From the NCBI GenBank assembly GCA_028876035.1, contig JAGWTK010000060.1, positions 1 to 14,139 on the forward strand: 14,139 nucleotides of DNA, read 5' to 3'. A program made the translations under genes and the position numbers. The first letter of the stretch is position 1. Every line of letters begins with the position of its first letter. This DNA comes from Bacteroidota bacterium (lineage in GTDB: Bacteria > Bacteroidota > Bacteroidia > Chitinophagales > Chitinophagaceae). Shown one piece after another: positions 1-7,514 of the stretch. Below the pieces are notes generated by a model. It saw nothing but the letters and a program-made list of their open reading frames with translations, was not told the DNA's origin and ran no database searches.

Positions 1-526
1 GCATGGTGGCGGTCACCACTGTTCTTCGGCTGGATGCACGTTCGGCGCGGACCAACTGTTGGCAACTGCTGTCTACCACATAATAGTTGTTTCCTTTCTC
101 CTGCGGAAAACCGAAATACAATAAACCATTTTTATGCAGCAGGAAGGCCTGGGTCCAGTCGAGGTGCTGCATCAGCAACAACCCGAAATCTTTTCGCAGG
201 GTCGTCAATACCGACTTTTTATTCATCTGCGGCAACACGTAATAGGCTTTAAACGCGCCATCGGCAGCAAATTCCAGGTCAAAATATTTAAACCCCATTT
301 CGTTGCTGAATACAATCCGTGTACTGCTGTCGGGCATCTGCTTCATCAGCAGTATGCCGCTCAGGTGTTTACCTACAACATCAACGCTCGTTGTGTACAA
401 TACTTTCGAAAACCTTGGCCTGAACTGGTCCAGGCAATTCCGCGGGGGAACTGCTTCCCTTGCGCCCTTGTACGCCGATGTACATGCACAAAGGCAACAG
501 AGACTACTTAACCACAAAAAGCGCAT
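1..526 (-). CDS. Lipoprotein, partial (C-terminus beyond left edge)
   Basis: Reading the minus strand from an ATG at 526-524 gives 175 uninterrupted codons to the window edge, with no stop. The protein begins MRFLWLSSLCCLCAC: a short charged and hydrophobic leader followed by a lipobox-like L12-C13-A14-C15, so Cys15 is the likely lipidated residue and the product an outer- or inner-membrane lipoprotein. The mature part is soluble-looking, with alternating hydrophobic stretches suggestive of beta structure (for example RIVFSNEMGFKYFDLEF); I do not recognise the family. The start lies inside the end of the upstream LolA-like gene (23-base overlap, different frame), which argues for translational coupling and a shared role in moving or anchoring the pigment or a lipid at the envelope. 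Function is inferred from neighbours only; the leader and lipobox are directly visible. Confidence 0.8.
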   Translation of the reverse strand, partial: MRFLWLSSLCCLCACTSAYKGAREAVPPRNCLDQFRPRFSKVLYTTSVDVVGKHLSGILLMKQMPDSSTRIVFSNEMGFKYFDLEFAADGAFKAYYVLPQMNKKSVLTTLRKDFGLLLMQHLDWTQAFLLHKNGLLYFGFPQEKGNNYYVVDSSCQQLVRAERASSRRTVVTATM

Positions 527-1151
527 CCGGAACGCTGGCATTAATTTCTTTGTTGATGAAACTGATGATGGTATTGTCTCCCCCCTGTTCGTACATCTCG
601 AGTTTAGTCACCGAATAATCCTTTTTCCCCAAAACGATATTAATGTTACGGAAATAATCTTTCATCCCTTTCGCCACCGGTGTTAGTTCCACCAGCCAGT
701 TGCCTGTGTTTTCAAACACGCGTACGGAAAAGTCGGGGTTACTGAGGGCTGTTCCCTGTACACAATCCACCATCATTCGGTTGATTTGCTGAAAGAGTTT
801 ATTCGATTTCGCGGAGATGCGGTTTTCTTTGTTTCCATCCTTCACCAGCACATTATTGTTATTGATCACGAGCAGGTAATTGTAAGGCTGGTTGTACTCC
901 ATTCTTACCAGGTTGTCTTTTTTAAACCAGAACTTTCCTTTAGATGTAATTTTTTCCGAGAGCAGGCTCAGATTTTTCTCCTGTACAAAATCTGCCTTTA
1001 CACTTTGTGTTTGCTTCGATACGGCAGCGAACTGTTCCCTGAATGCCGGCAAATCAGCAACCGGCCTGAAGCCAGGATGCTGTGCCTGCAACCCGGTCAC
1101 CAACATGATTAAAATCGTAATAAGTCCAATACTACGCATAGGCATTTTCAT
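504..1151 (-). CDS. LolA-like periplasmic lipoprotein/lipid carrier protein
   Basis: A 215-residue protein with an N-terminal signal peptide (hydrophobic core about residues 7-20, likely cut after LQA near residue 23), so it is periplasmic. The early mature region, SVKADFVQEKNLSLLSEKITSKG followed by KFWFKKDNLVRMEY, has the pattern of the LolA/LolB fold: a Q-S-V-x-A-x-F-x-Q opening and a G-x-F-W-F-K/R-x-x-x-x-x-R-M-E-Y strand pair. LolA-fold proteins carry lipidated cargo across the periplasm. A LolA-like gene is a regular member of aryl polyene and flexirubin clusters, where it is thought to help pigment or pigment-lipid reach the outer membrane. The start could be M1, M3 or M5; all overlap the deacetylase end (20 bases from M1). 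It also overlaps the following lipoprotein gene by 23 bases. It is unlikely to be the housekeeping lolA, given this location. Family call is confident, cargo is inferred. Confidence 0.85.
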   Translation of the reverse strand: MKMPMRSIGLITILIMLVTGLQAQHPGFRPVADLPAFREQFAAVSKQTQSVKADFVQEKNLSLLSEKITSKGKFWFKKDNLVRMEYNQPYNYLLVINNNNVLVKDGNKENRISAKSNKLFQQINRMMVDCVQGTALSNPDFSVRVFENTGNWLVELTPVAKGMKDYFRNINIVLGKKDYSVTKLEMYEQGGDNTIISFINKEINASVPDALFVVK

Positions 1152-1905
1152 TTAACAGCTGATCGATGCGTACCCATTCCAATCCGCGGGCCCGGCCGGC
1201 ATCAATCAAACGGGGCAATATTGCAAGGGTAGCAGCACTCGTATCGTGCAACAACACAATTGAACCGGATTTTAATGAACGCAGGATTCGCCCCAGCAAT
1301 TCATCTTCGTTTTTTATAACGGTATCCAAACTGCGGATATCCCAGCCTACCGGCACGATACCCAGTTGATCAACCGCCCGCCGCATGGGAGGTGTAGTAA
1401 CGCCATAGGGCGGACGAAACAGGCGCGGCCGCCGCCCGATCGTTTTTTCCGTTGCATCCATCATGGCCGTCAGATCGGCCTTCATATCTTTTGTCTGGTA
1501 CAGATCAAACCAGAAAGCATGGGATTGACTGTGGTTGCCGATAAGATGACCTTCCCTGTGCATGCGCTCCAGCACATTTTCTTTACCCGCGATATTCTTC
1601 CCGATACAAAAAAAAATGGCCCCTACCTTTTTTTGGCCAAGTACATCCAGTATTTCGCTGGTGTATTGTTCGGCCGGCCCGTCATCGAAGCTAAGCGCTA
1701 TCCACGGCTGGTCGCCTTTTCCACGGCACAAAACTTTCATAAAAAAGTTGCTGCCAACATAGTAGGATCCGTAAAACAAAACAAGGGAATAGGCTAACAG
1801 CAGCAAGACCCAAACCCACCAGGCAACCGGCGCCTGATACGACCATGCCAGCATTGCCAGCAGTAGCAGCAGGAACACAATATTGGTGTTTCTGTAGTTT
1901 AACAT
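1132..1905 (-). CDS. Membrane-anchored polysaccharide deacetylase (NodB domain)
   Basis: A 257-residue protein with two hydrophobic segments at about residues 8-22 and 28-47, followed by a NodB homology domain from about residue 66. Diagnostic motifs are present in order: SFDDGP at 72-77 (catalytic and metal-binding Asp pair D74/D75), H125-S-Q-S-H129 (the metal-binding HxxxH), RPPYG at 164-168, and a C-terminal LLHD. The metal triad D75, H125, H129 appears intact, so it should be an active carbohydrate esterase family 4-type de-N- or de-O-acetylase. The catalytic domain would be next to the membrane; the side depends on topology, and a periplasmic face is most likely. Its ATG overlaps the stop of the upstream chain-length-factor-like gene by 7 bases, so it is cotranslated with pigment genes. 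Whether its substrate is a glycan or an acyl group related to the pigment cannot be told. Confidence 0.88.
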   Translation of the reverse strand: MLNYRNTNIVFLLLLLAMLAWSYQAPVAWWVWVLLLLAYSLVLFYGSYYVGSNFFMKVLCRGKGDQPWIALSFDDGPAEQYTSEILDVLGQKKVGAIFFCIGKNIAGKENVLERMHREGHLIGNHSQSHAFWFDLYQTKDMKADLTAMMDATEKTIGRRPRLFRPPYGVTTPPMRRAVDQLGIVPVGWDIRSLDTVIKNEDELLGRILRSLKSGSIVLLHDTSAATLAILPRLIDAGRARGLEWVRIDQLLNENAYA

Positions 1906-2954
1906 GCCCGCAGCAGCATTAACGAGTGATGGATTTGTTCATAGTGATTGTAGATCAAAACACGACGCAGGGAAGCAGGCTGCGTTACGCCGAATACAGC
2001 CGGTAATTGTTGTTCTTTCAGTATTCTTGCCGCCATCCACAACGCGAATGCCGATGCAGTGGGATATTCGCCGCAAAGGAATTTAAACCCGATAGCAACC
2101 TGTTCCGGAAAAATTGCTTCCTGCATCTCCGCGTATATCTTGTCACCCGCAGCATCGCCGTTGCGACCGGTTACCAGCAGATCAATATCGCCTGGCTGCA
2201 GTTCATTGGCTGCCAGAAACTGAGTTATGTTCTCCCAGATCGTTTCAATCCCTGCAGGCTTGTAAAAAGTATGCAATCCGTCTACAATGGCATAATTGCC
2301 GGGGTGGTCACTACTGTCCAGCAAAAAGAATGCAGCGCCTTCACCCGCCATCGTACCTTTTCCCGGGCGGTTGTATAAATCGATGTTATTGCCCGGATCT
2401 GTTTTATACAAACCGAATCGTTGCAGTATGCTGAAACTATAAGGCGTGATTTCATCTGCCGCACCGGTAAGCACCTGCTTTTGCCCTTCTTCCAGCAGCA
2501 TCTTCGCATCCAGCAGTGCTGATTCAAAAGAAAATCCGCGATGCACAAATGTATTGTTGTAGGCATGGCACTGAAGCTGCAGCGCAATCTGGGCGCTGAT
2601 GGTATTGTGTGTAGACTGGATAAACGATGTAGGGGTAAGCATCTCTTCGTGCTGCTCTACCATCCGTTTCATAAACACACCGGTGTCTTCCAAACAACCG
2701 TAAGCAGTTCCCATAGTTATGGCACCCGGCATTTGCACATCGGCCAGCTGCAAACATTGCATGGCGGCTGCAGTGCCCATTTTTATAATCCGGCTCATGC
2801 GGCGGATGGCGCGGGGATCTATAAACTGGTTGTAATCGGGCTCGGCACAGGTTAATCGGTTGCCCGTATACGTTAGTACCTGTCGCAGCAGAGGTGTACC
2901 TGCACTTCCATCCTGGGGAGCAACGATTGCGGCAGAGCGGATATAAGCCTTCAT
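1899..2954 (-). CDS. Ketosynthase-like chain length factor (inactive KS partner)
   Basis: A 351-residue thiolase-fold protein related to beta-ketoacyl synthases but lacking the catalytic triad. Around the nucleophile region the KS pattern T-A-C-S-S-G is replaced by VHRGFS near residues 137-142; my alignment puts Gly140 at the Cys position. The usual HGTGT is replaced by a stretch reading TGRNGDAAGD, and the GHTLGA motif by GEYPTASAF. The fold is still recognisable from conserved blocks such as GTAYGCLEDT near 82-91 and MAGEGAAFFLL near 202-212. It follows the intact 402-residue ketosynthase with one base between stop and start, the classic arrangement of a type II KS/chain-length-factor heterodimer. 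In aryl polyene systems such a pair performs polyene elongation, with the factor shaping chain length. The role is inferred from this and from family knowledge. Confidence 0.85.
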   Translation of the reverse strand: MKAYIRSAAIVAPQDGSAGTPLLRQVLTYTGNRLTCAEPDYNQFIDPRAIRRMSRIIKMGTAAAMQCLQLADVQMPGAITMGTAYGCLEDTGVFMKRMVEQHEEMLTPTSFIQSTHNTISAQIALQLQCHAYNNTFVHRGFSFESALLDAKMLLEEGQKQVLTGAADEITPYSFSILQRFGLYKTDPGNNIDLYNRPGKGTMAGEGAAFFLLDSSDHPGNYAIVDGLHTFYKPAGIETIWENITQFLAANELQPGDIDLLVTGRNGDAAGDKIYAEMQEAIFPEQVAIGFKFLCGEYPTASAFALWMAARILKEQQLPAVFGVTQPASLRRVLIYNHYEQIHHSLMLLRAC

Positions 2955-2955
2955 C

Positions 2956-4164
2956 TCAGGATTTTGAAAAAATTAAAGATGAACAATTGCCGCCAAACCC
3001 GAATGAATTGCTGAGAACATGATGCACGGTATGTGCGCGGGAAAATTCCGTGGTGGCGGCAAAGGGCAATGCCTGGATGGGCGTATGCAGCCGCAGGTTC
3101 GGGTATACCAGGTTTTGTTGTACCGACAGCGCAGAGAAAACAGCTTCCACACCGCCACTAGCGCCCAATGTATGACCAGTAAAGGATTTGGTAGAACTCA
3201 TCAGCGGATAGGGCGCGGAAAACAAGCGCTGTATGGCGGTGCCTTCGGAAATATCGTTGTTTTGTGTGCCGGTTCCGTGCAGGTTGATATAACTGATATC
3301 GGCAGCTGCAAGGCCACTCATGTCCAGCGCACCCTTCATGGCAGCGAAGGAACCCGCTCCTTCCGGAGAAGAAGCCGTTTGATGGTGTGCATCATTGGCA
3401 TTGGCCCAGCCAGTCAGCTTACAGTAAGGTTGTTTGCCCAACGACTGCATTACCTTTTCGCTCATCAGGACCACATAGCCAGCACCCTCGCCAAGATTCA
3501 ATCCACGGCGTTCTTCATCAAACGGCATACACCATTCTTTGTCGAGGATTTGCAGGGTATTAAATCCGTTCAGGGTAAATTTTGTGAGCGCATCCGTACC
3601 ACCGGCGACGGCAATGTCCAGCAAACCATGACGAATCATACGTGCACCGAAGAAAATACTGTTGGCACCAGAGGAACAAGCCGTGCTAATGGTGGAAACA
3701 AAATGTTGAATGCGCAGTGCATCCGCTGCTATTTCGGTGACCGCTCCGCATTCGTGGTTTACCACGCTGCGCAGGTGTCCGCTGTTTGCATTAGCTAAAA
3801 ATCCGGGGAAAAAATTTTCAGTTTTATCCATTCCGCCTACAGAATTGGCGGAAATAAAACCCATGCGCCATTCTGAAGCAGACGAAATGCCTGCATCTTC
3901 CAGCGCCTCCCTGGCGGCAAGTACCGACAGCAGGGCCGTGCGGCTGGTATGCGCGCGTAAACCAGTGCGGCGTTCCAGCTCCTGGTTGCTAAGCTTTACT
4001 TCGGCTACCGGTAATGTATTTTTGTGAATGGTATCAAGTAATGTAATTCCGGCGATGCCGGCCTTGCCTGCTTCGAGGGAAGCGAGACATTCGGCTTTGT
4101 TATTGCCGATAGCGGTTACAACACCCAACCCGCCCACATATACCGCTGCATTACTGCTATACAT
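2956..4164 (-). CDS. Beta-ketoacyl-ACP synthase, FabF-type, KS half of KS/CLF pair
   Basis: A 402-residue FabF-type condensing enzyme with a full Cys-His-His set: TACSSG at 161-166 (nucleophile Cys163), LHGTGT with His296, and the STKSFTGHTLGA block with Lys326 and His331. The C-terminal SNSFGFGGN is typical of the family. It would catalyse decarboxylative Claisen condensation of acyl-ACP with malonyl-ACP in the cytoplasm. The gene starts five bases after the stop of an acyl carrier protein gene and ends one base before the start of a triad-less homologue, so ACP, KS and CLF form a compact set. Of the three triad-bearing ketosynthases in this window it is the best candidate for the iterative polyene-extending enzyme. 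The start ATG gives the standard N-terminus ending in GGLGVVTAIG. Confidence 0.93.
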   Translation of the reverse strand: MYSSNAAVYVGGLGVVTAIGNNKAECLASLEAGKAGIAGITLLDTIHKNTLPVAEVKLSNQELERRTGLRAHTSRTALLSVLAAREALEDAGISSASEWRMGFISANSVGGMDKTENFFPGFLANANSGHLRSVVNHECGAVTEIAADALRIQHFVSTISTACSSGANSIFFGARMIRHGLLDIAVAGGTDALTKFTLNGFNTLQILDKEWCMPFDEERRGLNLGEGAGYVVLMSEKVMQSLGKQPYCKLTGWANANDAHHQTASSPEGAGSFAAMKGALDMSGLAAADISYINLHGTGTQNNDISEGTAIQRLFSAPYPLMSSTKSFTGHTLGASGGVEAVFSALSVQQNLVYPNLRLHTPIQALPFAATTEFSRAHTVHHVLSNSFGFGGNCSSLIFSKS

Positions 4165-4169
4165 ACCCG

Positions 4170-4424
4170 TTATGCCTGGTGGCTTTTGATGTATTCGGCC
4201 ATGGTGCGCACGGTGCGAAAGACTTTCGGACCTTCTTCCGCATTATTGAGCTTGAGTTTATATTCCTGTTGCAGCAGCACAATAAGTTCCAGTGCGTCGA
4301 TGGAATCCAATCCCAATCCTTCAGCAAACAGCGGCATATCGTCGCCGATATCTTCTGGTTTAACATGCTGCAGGTTTAACTGGGCTACAATCTGCGCTTT
4401 CAAATCCGACATTAACTTATCCAT
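4170..4424 (-). CDS. Acyl carrier protein (phosphopantetheine-binding), second copy
   Basis: An 84-residue acidic carrier protein with the phosphopantetheine attachment motif GLDSIDALEL; Ser41 is the expected attachment residue. The helical pattern and length match type II acyl carrier proteins. It differs clearly from the other carrier protein in the window (LDLDSLDYIDL), so this is not a recent duplication; the two may be dedicated to different condensing enzymes or to starter and extender units. It overlaps the end of the half-ketosynthase-like gene by 8 bases and lies five bases before the KS of the KS/CLF pair, its likely partner. A phosphopantetheinyl transferase is needed for activation and is not in this window. 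Confidence 0.94.
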   Translation of the reverse strand: MDKLMSDLKAQIVAQLNLQHVKPEDIGDDMPLFAEGLGLDSIDALELIVLLQQEYKLKLNNAEEGPKVFRTVRTMAEYIKSHQA

Positions 4425-5043
4425 GGGTATTCTCGTAAATAGTTTGAATGGTTGCTGTTGTAAAAGGAACTGAATTTTTGGAAGCCGGCTTCTCTACGAG
4501 GTACAAGCACGCCTGGTAGGCTTCCCCCAAAAACTCAAGCCATCCGCAAATACAGGCTTCGAAAACATTCTCCTGCATCAGCTGCTGTACATACGCTTGC
4601 AGAAAAACAGGTTCGAAGCGTTCAAAAATAAAGAAATCATTCTCCCCCCGGAACTGGTGCCGGATGCAAATTTCCCCCAGTACGATATTCGGTAATGTAT
4701 ATACAAACAGGGCGGGACTGGGAATTGTTTTCACCGTATCGTAATATCGGGTATCGGTATCCAGGCTGCTGTTCCGGTTGCAGCAGATTAGTCCGACCTG
4801 TTCCGGCGCATACCGGTTTTTATCAAAGGATCCCTCCAGTAAGCATTCGGCCGCCAGCCAACCCAGGCGGGACAGGCCATCCATCTTGTAGAATTTTGGA
4901 TAATTGTATCCTTTCTGTTCATAGAGCCATTGCAGATAGGAAATGGGGGCGATATTTTCGTTCTCCATCAGCAATGCGCCGTCTTTTACGACCTTTCCGG
5001 GCGTGATTTGACAGCTGGCAGTAATATAGCAGGGTTCTGTCAA
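4417..5043 (-). CDS. Half-length degenerate ketosynthase-like protein
   Basis: A 208-residue protein resembling only the N-terminal lobe of a beta-ketoacyl synthase: KMDGLSRLGWLAAECLL at 53-69, VGLICCNRNSS at 83-93, SPALFVYTLPNIVLGEI at 109-125 (compare the KS block before the active site), then FRGEND where a KS would lead into T-A-C-S-S-G. No catalytic Cys follows (the sequence reads FFIFERFEP) and the second lobe with both His residues is absent. The reading frame is intact, it starts at TTG (5043-5041; no ATG is available until residue 26, too far inside), begins 12 bases after the flavoenzyme and overlaps the next ACP by 8 bases, so it looks like a maintained gene rather than a decaying one. 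It could be a scaffold, chain-length or ACP-docking partner of a ketosynthase. Function is not known to me; KS-fold relationship is inferred from pattern. Confidence 0.75.
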   Translation of the reverse strand: MTEPCYITASCQITPGKVVKDGALLMENENIAPISYLQWLYEQKGYNYPKFYKMDGLSRLGWLAAECLLEGSFDKNRYAPEQVGLICCNRNSSLDTDTRYYDTVKTIPSPALFVYTLPNIVLGEICIRHQFRGENDFFIFERFEPVFLQAYVQQLMQENVFEACICGWLEFLGEAYQACLYLVEKPASKNSVPFTTATIQTIYENTHG

Positions 5044-5055
5044 AATAATGGTTTA

Positions 5056-6306
5056 TCAGCCCTCAAAAGCTTCAATCTTATCGCGGTTGCTGATGACACG
5101 TGCGAGTTTGGTCACCGACGCTTTCGATTCTTTTACAAATGGATTATTGGTATCCCATACATAGCCGGCGAGCACAGAACATATCTGGTTTTTATATGCC
5201 TGCACGGGATTATCGGCGAAAAAGATCGTGTCGAGTGTACCATCGTACCAGGCCATTACATAGGTCCGGAAGGTATCTACTCCCTGCATCATGGGTTGGG
5301 TATATTCTTTTTCCCAATCCACCTGCTCACCTTGTAACTTTTTTATCACGAGATGCGCTGCCATTTGGCTGGACACAGACGCAAGTGTCACGCCGGAAGA
5401 AAATACGGGGTCCAGGAATTCGGTGACATTACCTGTTAGTACAAACCCATCTCCATAAAAGCTGCTGGTAGTGGCCGACCATGATTGCAATATCCTCGGT
5501 TCGAACACAAATTCCACGTCTTGGAAACGTTCTGCGGTATACGGTTGGGAAGCAATGAGGGCGCGCAGTTGTTCTTCGTCTGTTCCAGGGAACTGATCAA
5601 AATATTCCGGACTGGCTACAAATCCCAGGGAAGTTATCCCATTCGAAAAAGGAATGATCCAAATCCAAACGCCTTTGTCGTGCACCACGATGGTAATGCG
5701 GTTGGGTTCATCGGCCATCGAACGTTTGGTATCAACCGTGTGGGTAAACAATGCTTTTCGCGGCGGCAGGTTGGAGGGCCGATCCATATTGAACAACTTC
5801 GGTATTACCCGACCATAGCCACTTCCGTCGATGATAAACCTAGCTTCAATTTCCCTTGCTTTCCCGTTTTTATCTTCTACAGTAGTCACAGAATCAGAAC
5901 CACTAAATTGAATACCGGTGACGGTTGTTTCGTAATGGACAGGAACGCCCATTTTTTCCACTGTATCGGCCAATGTTTTATCAAATTCTGCGCGCGGCAC
6001 CTGCCAGGTCCAGTTCCAGCCAGCCGTAAACTGGTCGGCAAAAAAATAATCGCACACTTTGCCATTCTTTACAAACTTAGCCCCGAACTTTTCCTGGAAA
6101 CCTTTTGCCTTTACGGCGTCGAGAAACTTCGCTTCTTCCAGCGCTTCCATACAACGCGGTAACAAACTTTCACCGATCACAAAGCGCGGAAACTTCAGTT
6201 TTTCTACAATTTTTACGGAATATCCCGCCTGGGCAACAATAGATGCGGCCACCGTTCCGGCCGGACCGGCACCAATCACCAATACATCGCATTTCTCTCT
6301 TATCAT
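5056..6306 (-). CDS. FAD-dependent monooxygenase/halogenase-like enzyme
   Basis: A 416-residue flavoprotein. An N-terminal Rossmann fingerprint DVLVIGAGPAG (7-17) binds FAD; KFPRFVIGESLLP (38-50) carries the GES element common to this superfamily. Two motifs associated with flavin-dependent halogenases are visible: WIWIIP at 214-219, matching WxWxIP, and FLDPVFSSG at 297-305, matching FxxPxxSxG. Lys73 within GFQEKFGA lies where the conserved halogenase lysine is expected (inference). One deviation: the flavin-binding G-D that normally precedes the second motif reads G-N (292-293). In a flexirubin cluster the likely target is the aromatic ring of the starter or polyene, by chlorination or hydroxylation; chlorinated flexirubins are known. 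Against a firm halogenase call: several Bacteroidota oxidoreductases share these motifs without a demonstrated halogenation. A reductase for FADH2 is not present here. It has its own 71-base upstream gap. Confidence 0.82.
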   Translation of the reverse strand: MIREKCDVLVIGAGPAGTVAASIVAQAGYSVKIVEKLKFPRFVIGESLLPRCMEALEEAKFLDAVKAKGFQEKFGAKFVKNGKVCDYFFADQFTAGWNWTWQVPRAEFDKTLADTVEKMGVPVHYETTVTGIQFSGSDSVTTVEDKNGKAREIEARFIIDGSGYGRVIPKLFNMDRPSNLPPRKALFTHTVDTKRSMADEPNRITIVVHDKGVWIWIIPFSNGITSLGFVASPEYFDQFPGTDEEQLRALIASQPYTAERFQDVEFVFEPRILQSWSATTSSFYGDGFVLTGNVTEFLDPVFSSGVTLASVSSQMAAHLVIKKLQGEQVDWEKEYTQPMMQGVDTFRTYVMAWYDGTLDTIFFADNPVQAYKNQICSVLAGYVWDTNNPFVKESKASVTKLARVISNRDKIEAFEG

Positions 6307-6377
6307 AGCATTAGTTTATACGCGTTTAAAGGTAGCGGCATTTTTGCAAGCGAAAAAAGGATTGTCATCATCTGCAA

Positions 6378-7505
6378 TTACCGGCTAAACACCAATGCAG
6401 CATTGCAGCCGCCAAAGCCTGAAGCCGTCTTCAAACAATGCTTTGCATGCACCGGTACAGTTTTATCGCTGAGCTGCAGGGGCTGCGATACGCCGCTCAC
6501 AGCATATCCTTTTGTGCCCGGCATTTCCTGTTGCTGCAGCGTAGTGATGGCAATCGCCGACTCCACCAATCCTGCCGCACCAAGGGTATGTCCATAATAT
6601 CCTTTCAAACTGTTGATCGGGATCGCATTCATGCCCAACAATCCAAACGCTTTGGATTCCATCTCATCATTGTATAAAGTAGCCGTACCATGAGCTGAAA
6701 TAAATCCAATATCAGCTGTCGTGAGCGCCGCACGGTGTAATGCCTGGCGAATCGCCAATGCCAGTTCTTCGCCGGTTCGGCTTGGGCCAGAAATATGGTT
6801 GGCGTCATTCGTCACCGCGCCACCTGCCAACCGCAGTTTTGACTGTGCCGGATCAGATGATAACACGATCGTAGCAGCTGCTTCACCGAGATTGATGCCA
6901 TTCCTGGCCACATCAAAGGGACGACAAGGTGCTGCGCTGATCGCCTGGAAAGACTGAAAGCCAGAAAGGATAAACGAACTGATGATGTCCGCACCACTTA
7001 CAACGGCATGGTCGTATTTTCCGGATGAAATCAAGCGCATGCCCGTGAGTAAAGCCGTAAGTCCGGATATACACGCGTTGCTGATCACCAATGGCTGGTT
7101 AGGTGACTGAAAATGCGCTGCTATTTTTGCTGCTGATGACGCCAGGCCGATTGCCGACGGTGAAACGGTTTTATCGTCTTCCAGGAGAGAAACATTCCCT
7201 TTTGTACTGGAAATGATAAAAAGCGTTCGTGGATCTGCAGGGTCGATGCCTGCATTACCCAATGCATCTTTAGCTGAAGCTATCAGCAATCGTTCAAACT
7301 TTGTGAAGTTGCCCGCGATGGTATCAATATGACTGGTATCTGCAAGTTCATCGAAGAGGGCGGCATAAAAAGGAAAAGGCGCAATGCCCGGTTTGGTATG
7401 CTGCCGCACACCGCTTTCGCCCCGGCAAATCGCCGCATAATTGCTGGCGGTACCAAAAGCCAGGGGAGAAATGATATTGTCTGCTATCGTGAATACGGGT
7501 CTCAT
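6378..7505 (-). CDS. Beta-ketoacyl-ACP synthase, short FabF-type
   Basis: A 375-residue condensing enzyme, shorter than a normal FabF (about 410), mainly because the N-terminal lobe is reduced. The catalytic set is complete: SNACISG with Cys145, SAHGTAT with His272, and LKGYYGHTLGAAG with Lys301 and His306; NLGEAAATIVL and the final SGFGGCNAALVF complete the family pattern. It should be an active decarboxylating ketosynthase. It begins eight bases after the thioesterase stop. In flexirubin and aryl polyene clusters more than one ketosynthase is usual; one would load or perform the first extension of the aryl starter, another the iterative elongation, and a third may serve the resorcinol alkyl chains. 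Which of these this gene serves cannot be decided from sequence. Confidence 0.9.
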   Translation of the reverse strand: MRPVFTIADNIISPLAFGTASNYAAICRGESGVRQHTKPGIAPFPFYAALFDELADTSHIDTIAGNFTKFERLLIASAKDALGNAGIDPADPRTLFIISSTKGNVSLLEDDKTVSPSAIGLASSAAKIAAHFQSPNQPLVISNACISGLTALLTGMRLISSGKYDHAVVSGADIISSFILSGFQSFQAISAAPCRPFDVARNGINLGEAAATIVLSSDPAQSKLRLAGGAVTNDANHISGPSRTGEELALAIRQALHRAALTTADIGFISAHGTATLYNDEMESKAFGLLGMNAIPINSLKGYYGHTLGAAGLVESAIAITTLQQQEMPGTKGYAVSGVSQPLQLSDKTVPVHAKHCLKTASGFGGCNAALVFSR

Positions 7506-7514
7506 CGGCAGGAA

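Noticed and set aside
3019..3798. A 259-codon open frame on the plus strand
   Set aside because: It lies wholly inside the KS gene on the opposite strand, which has full catalytic motifs; its translation has no recognisable domain.
4417..5043. Half-KS gene as a frameshifted or decaying ketosynthase
   Set aside because: The frame is intact, no second-lobe remnant is seen downstream (the ACP starts immediately, overlapping), and spacing with neighbours is that of an active operon.
5485..6162. A 225-codon open frame on the plus strand
   Set aside because: It is antisense to the flavoenzyme gene with its clear FAD and halogenase motifs, and its translation looks like compositional shadow.
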